From Microthrix sp041394405 (GTDB lineage: Bacteria; Actinomycetota; Acidimicrobiia; Acidimicrobiales; Microtrichaceae), in the NCBI GenBank assembly GCA_041394405.1, contig JAWKIF010000006.1:62001-126000 (forward strand): a DNA stretch of 64,000 bases, in the 5' to 3' direction. Below, piece by piece: positions 61,101-64,000 of the stretch. Each line of letters opens with the position of its first letter. Positions within the stretch are counted from its first letter, which is position 1. The position numbers were made by a program, and so were the translations under genes. The notes beneath the pieces were generated by a model, which did not search any database, was not told the origin of the DNA, and saw nothing but the letters and a program-made list of their open reading frames with translations.

Positions 61101-61652
61101 GATCAGCGAGTCGTCGCCCTCCTGGAGGCGAAGCTGGTAGTCGAGGATGCGCAGGCTTTCGTGGAGCTGGTCCAGTTGGGCGGCATCGGCCCGGGCCCAG
61201 TCGGCGCTGGCGAACTCCGCCAGTGGCGGGCCCCGGAATCGGTCCAGCACCTCCTTCACCCGCTCGCGGGACGCCGTGGGATCCAGCTCGGCCAGGCGGC
61301 GGGCGGCGTGGTAGCCGTCGTCGGCCACCACGGAGTCCCGCTCGGTGCCCTCTCGTCGCAGGCGGTAGGACGACCCGACCAGCTCGATGCGGTCCTGCCC
61401 CAGCGCTGCCCGCAGGTTGTACACCTGTTGTTGCAGGTTCCGGCGGGCTCGCAACCGATCTCGACCCGGCCACAGATCGGAGATGAGGGTGTCGAAGGAC
61501 ACCGACTCGCCGTTGGCCAGGGCGAGGCGGAGGAACACCTCCTTGAGCTTCGGGCCGGGCAGCGCAGCCTCGACCCCATCCACTCGCACCACGAGGGGCC
61601 CGAGATCGGCGATATGCAGGGTGGGGAGGCTCGGAGCCGTGTGGTCCGACAC
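58160..61652 (-). pseudogene. BTAD/AfsR-like ATPase regulator with one frameshift
   Basis: Read through, about 1160 residues: an OmpR-like winged helix (LGPLVVRVDGVEAALPGPKL to NLQQQVYNLRAALG), a BTAD helical domain (ERYWAFLMTALYRAGRQEEAL), an AAA/STAND ATPase (Walker A LISGESGIGKSRLARELA, Walker B-like PPMLIVDQLQDADPDTL) and a TPR-like C-terminus. The frame shifts between 59160 and 59185: ALCAEADRLCSGADGAAPSA continues in another frame as AHPDVALRVGINRYWACAID; loss of one base, for instance from the CCCC runs there, would restore it. GTG 61652 is chosen because GTG 61778 lies only 20 bases from the divergent eno start and adds residues without family character. It probably senses a metabolic state; targets are unknown. 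Confidence 0.8.
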
Positions 61653-61798
61653 GCGCCCACGGTATTGGTCGGCGGCCCGTTTCACCAAGAAGCGGACACC
61701 ACTCGCTACTGGGAAGGCCGGGGCCCCGTCCGCCAGCCCGGTGGCGTCGAGGACTAGCGTCGGGAGCCCCTCCGACACGTGAAAGGCACCACGAACCC

Positions 61799-63103
61799 GT
61801 GACCCTCATCGATGACGTCTTCGCCCGGCAGATCCTGGACTCCAGGGGCAATCCCACCGTTGAGGTGGAGGTTGGTCTGATCGATGGTTCGGTGGGCCGG
61901 GCAGCGGTGCCCTCCGGGGCATCAACCGGGGCCTTTGAGGCCGTAGAGCGGCGCGATGGCGACGACGCGTATCTCGGCAAGGGCGTGCTGGGCGCGGTCG
62001 GCGCCGTGAACGGGGAGATCGCCGAGGAGGTGTGCGGGCTGGACGCCGTGGGCCAGCGCGACCTGGACAGCGCCATGCGCCGCCTGGATGGCACCGACAA
62101 CCTGGAGCGATTGGGGGCCAACGCGGTGCTGGGCGTGTCGCTGGCCGCCGCCAAGGCGGCGGCCGCCAGCCTGGAACTGCCGCTGTATCGCTACGTGGGC
62201 GGGGTGTCGGCGTGCGTCGTGCCGCTGCCCATGATGAACGTGATCAACGGTGGGGAACACGCCGACAACAACGTCGACCTGCAGGAGTTCATGCTGGTTC
62301 CGGTGGGTGCGGCCTCGTTCTCGGAGGCGTTGCGCTGGGGCACGGAGTGCTACCACACGCTCAAATCGGTCGTCGCCAAGCGAGGCCTGTCCACGGCCAT
62401 CGGCGACGAGGGCGGGTTTGCCCCCAACCTGGGTTCCAACGAGGAGGCACTGGCGCTGCTGGTCGAGGCCATCGAGGCGGCGGGTCGCACTCCGGGAGAC
62501 GAGATCGCCCTGGCGCTGGACACCGCGTCCACCGAGTTCTACGTCGATGGCGGCTACCGCCTGGCGGGGGAGGATCGAACCCTCGATTCGACGGAGTTTG
62601 TGGCCTACCTCACGGACCTGTGCGATCGATACCCCATCGTATCCATCGAGGACGGCATGGCCGAGGAGGACTGGGACGGCTGGGCGCAGCTGACCGCCTC
62701 GTTGGGTGGCCGAATCCAGTTGGTGGGGGACGATCTGTTTGTCACCAACGCCCAGCGCCTGGCCCGCGGCATCGACGAGGGTGTCGCCAACTCGATTCTG
62801 GTGAAGGTGAACCAGATCGGCACGCTCACCGACACGCTCGAGGCCGTGCAGCTGGCCACCCGCAACGCCTACACGTCGGTGATGAGTCACCGCTCGGGTG
62901 AGACCGAGGATGCAACCATCGCCGACCTGGCGGTGGCCACCAACTGCGCCCAGATCAAAACCGGGGCCCCCGCCCGTTCCGACCGGGTGGCCAAGTACAA
63001 CCAGCTGTTGCGCATCGAGGAGCAACTGGGCGAGGCCGCCGTCTTTGAAGGAGGGGCAGCCTTGGCGCCCCGCCCGGTGAACCGTCGTGGTCGCCCGGCC
63101 TAG
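61799..63103 (+). CDS. eno: Enolase
   Basis: 434 residues, full length, with FARQILDSRGNPTVEVEV, VPSGASTGAFEAVE, NAVLGVSLAAAKAAA, IGDEGGFAPNL, the metal ligands in LALDTASTEFY, YPIVSIEDGMAEEDWDGW and VGDDLFVTN, the catalytic lysine in ILVKVNQIGTLTDTLE, and SHRSGETEDATIADLAVAT. It interconverts 2-phosphoglycerate and phosphoenolpyruvate. The GTG start has no obvious ribosome site. It is followed by an overlapping FtsB-like gene as in other actinobacteria. Confidence 0.96.
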   Translation: MTLIDDVFARQILDSRGNPTVEVEVGLIDGSVGRAAVPSGASTGAFEAVERRDGDDAYLGKGVLGAVGAVNGEIAEEVCGLDAVGQRDLDSAMRRLDGTDNLERLGANAVLGVSLAAAKAAAASLELPLYRYVGGVSACVVPLPMMNVINGGEHADNNVDLQEFMLVPVGAASFSEALRWGTECYHTLKSVVAKRGLSTAIGDEGGFAPNLGSNEEALALLVEAIEAAGRTPGDEIALALDTASTEFYVDGGYRLAGEDRTLDSTEFVAYLTDLCDRYPIVSIEDGMAEEDWDGWAQLTASLGGRIQLVGDDLFVTNAQRLARGIDEGVANSILVKVNQIGTLTDTLEAVQLATRNAYTSVMSHRSGETEDATIADLAVATNCAQIKTGAPARSDRVAKYNQLLRIEEQLGEAAVFEGGAALAPRPVNRRGRPA

Positions 63104-63524
63104 CCGCTCGAGGGCACCGGCCCCCTCAACGCGTGACGACGCTCGCCGCGCCGACCGCCCCTCGTTGGGCGCACGCCTGCGCGGCCGCCACCGCTTCTGG
63201 GTGGTCGCATCCATGGTCGTGGTGCTGTTCCTCGCCATGCTGGCCCTGCCCGTGCGCAACCTCTTCAGCCAGTCGGCGGAGCTGAGCCGGGCCGAGGACG
63301 AACTGGAGCAGCTGAAGGACGAGAACGTGAAGCTGGAGCGTCGCCAGGCCGAGTTGGAGGACCCGGAGCAGGTGGAGCAGCTGGCCCGCCGCAACCACGG
63401 CATGGTGTTCCCGGGCGAGGAGAGCTACGTGGTGCTGCCCCCGACGGAGGGCGGTGAGGTGCCTCCGTGGGTGGCCAAAGGCTGGGGGTTCGATCCCGAG
63501 GCCGAGCCGGAAGCGGCTCCCTAG
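63087..63524 (+). CDS. FtsB/DivIC-like septum formation protein
   Basis: 145 residues: a basic cytoplasmic tail of 36 residues, one membrane helix (FWVVASMVVVLFLAMLALPV), a coiled coil (SAELSRAEDELEQLKDENVK, LERRQAELEDPEQVEQLAR) and then the RNHGMVFPGEESYVVLPP motif typical of the family, in which R-x-x-x-G-x-V-x-P-G-E follows the coil. It would join the FtsQ-FtsB-FtsL divisome complex. The GTG start overlaps the eno 3' end by 17 bases; eno followed by ftsB is a standard actinobacterial pair. Confidence 0.88.
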   Translation: MVARPSRSRAPAPSTRDDARRADRPSLGARLRGRHRFWVVASMVVVLFLAMLALPVRNLFSQSAELSRAEDELEQLKDENVKLERRQAELEDPEQVEQLARRNHGMVFPGEESYVVLPPTEGGEVPPWVAKGWGFDPEAEPEAAP

Positions 63525-63593
63525 GTTTGCTGCAACCCGGCGCCGTCGGTTGGTTCAGAGTTGGACCACACTCGACCACGGAAGGGCGAGCGG

Positions 63594-63599
63594 TAGCCT
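63594..63599 (+). promoter_or_regulatory. Candidate -10 box of the ABC binding-protein gene
   Basis: TAGCCT lies 17 bases after CTCGAC (63571-63576), which could be the -35 element. This gives a leader of about 38 bases containing GGAGG at 63631-63635. Confidence 0.35.
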
Positions 63600-63642
63600 G
63601 CGTGGAGGCCCCAACGCGATGGGCCGCGAGGGAGGATCTGAG

Positions 63643-64000
63643 ATGGTCGCTGACCTGAATACACGGCGCATTGGCGGAAGCGGAGGAGGTCCGGCCGACC
63701 GTCGCTGGCGCCTGCGGCGTCGCGGTATCGCCTTGGTGGTGGCCGGAATGGTCGCCGCATCGTGTGGTGGCGGGGGAGGAAGCGACGAGAGCGGGGGCGG
63801 CCCTGGCGACGAGGGGGAACCACAGCGCGGCGGCAGGGTGGTCTACGCGCTGGAGGCCGAGACCAACGGCGGCTACTGCCTGCCCGAGGCCCAGCTGGCC
63901 ATCTCCGGCATTCAGGTGGCTCGTTCCATCTACGACACCCTCACCGCGCCCGACGAGAACGGCGACATGCAGCCGCTGCTGGCCGAATCGGTGGAACCCA
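63643..64000 (+). CDS. ABC transporter substrate-binding lipoprotein, family 5 (partial)
   Basis: 119 residues to the window end. A basic N-terminus (RRWRLRRRGIALVVAGMVAA) leads to lipobox VAASC, then a Gly/Ser linker. The mature domain starts GGRVVYALEAETNGGYCLPE and continues ARSIYDTLTAPDENGDMQPL, then LAESVEP, which is the standard opening of peptide/nickel-type (SBP_bac_5) binding proteins. GGAGG seven bases before the ATG is a strong ribosome site. The remainder and any permeases lie outside the window. Confidence 0.85.
   Translation, partial: MVADLNTRRIGGSGGGPADRRWRLRRRGIALVVAGMVAASCGGGGGSDESGGGPGDEGEPQRGGRVVYALEAETNGGYCLPEAQLAISGIQVARSIYDTLTAPDENGDMQPLLAESVEP

Noticed and set aside
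61653..61778. 42-residue extension of the BTAD regulator to GTG 61778
   Set aside because: It would leave 20 bases to the divergent eno start and contains no winged-helix residues; GTG 61652 sits just before the domain. The longer form cannot be fully excluded.

Overview
The window comes from a high-GC Gram-positive genome, almost certainly Actinomycetota and by inference Acidimicrobiia-like. Reasons: the backbone tatD, rsmA, ispE, tRNA-Gln, prs, rplY, pth, mfd, mazG-like, eno, ftsB-like follows the actinobacterial order; a 31-residue bS22 gene is present; DUF4333, DUF2332 and DUF222/HNH families occur; and there are many GTG starts, ATGA/GTGA stop-start overlaps and apparently leaderless starts.

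Layout. 1-1.0 kb: the tail of ychF, a DUF192 gene and an RsmI-like protein lacking the SAM-binding half. 1.0-3.7 kb (minus): a secreted or anchored protein and a GT-C type membrane glycosyltransferase. 3.7-10.1 kb (plus): a tightly overlapping five-gene unit, GT-C enzyme, methyltransferase, P450-like, acyltransferase-like, P450-like; both P450s lack the usual I-helix acid/alcohol pair. 10.1-18.9 kb (minus): a nucleoside uptake and salvage operon (BMP lipoprotein, ABC ATPase, two permeases, cytidine deaminase, uridine phosphorylase) followed by a PhyH-type dioxygenase and a third membrane GT. A PfkB adenosine-kinase-like gene diverges from it. 20.2-27.5 kb (minus): three tandem exported proteins with SLH-like N-termini and 10, 14 and 14 RCC1 repeats. 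27.6-33 kb: HAD phosphatase, adenosine deaminase, a beta-helix surface protein and a phosphohexo/pentomutase, which extends the purine and pyrimidine salvage theme.

33-48 kb is the conserved information-processing backbone listed above, plus lipoproteins and an alpha/beta hydrolase; glmU is missing from its usual place before prs. 48-61.7 kb is accessory: a decayed DUF222/HNH gene, an aldehyde dehydrogenase, a LysR regulator divergent from inositol-phosphate synthase with a shared inverted repeat, a GMC oxidoreductase fused to an alpha/beta hydrolase (one frameshift), an HhH-GPD protein, and a large BTAD/ATPase regulator (one frameshift). 61.8-64 kb: enolase, an FtsB/DivIC-like protein and the start of an ABC substrate-binding lipoprotein.

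The most unusual observations are an in-frame 48-bp palindrome inside a glycosyltransferase gene, a triple 17-bp duplication of an ATGA start-stop junction before a permease gene, pth with no start codon other than CTG upstream of its catalytic motif, an RCC1 gene lacking a convincing start codon, and four reading-frame breaks between 48.7 and 59.2 kb, which may be real decay or base-calling errors.
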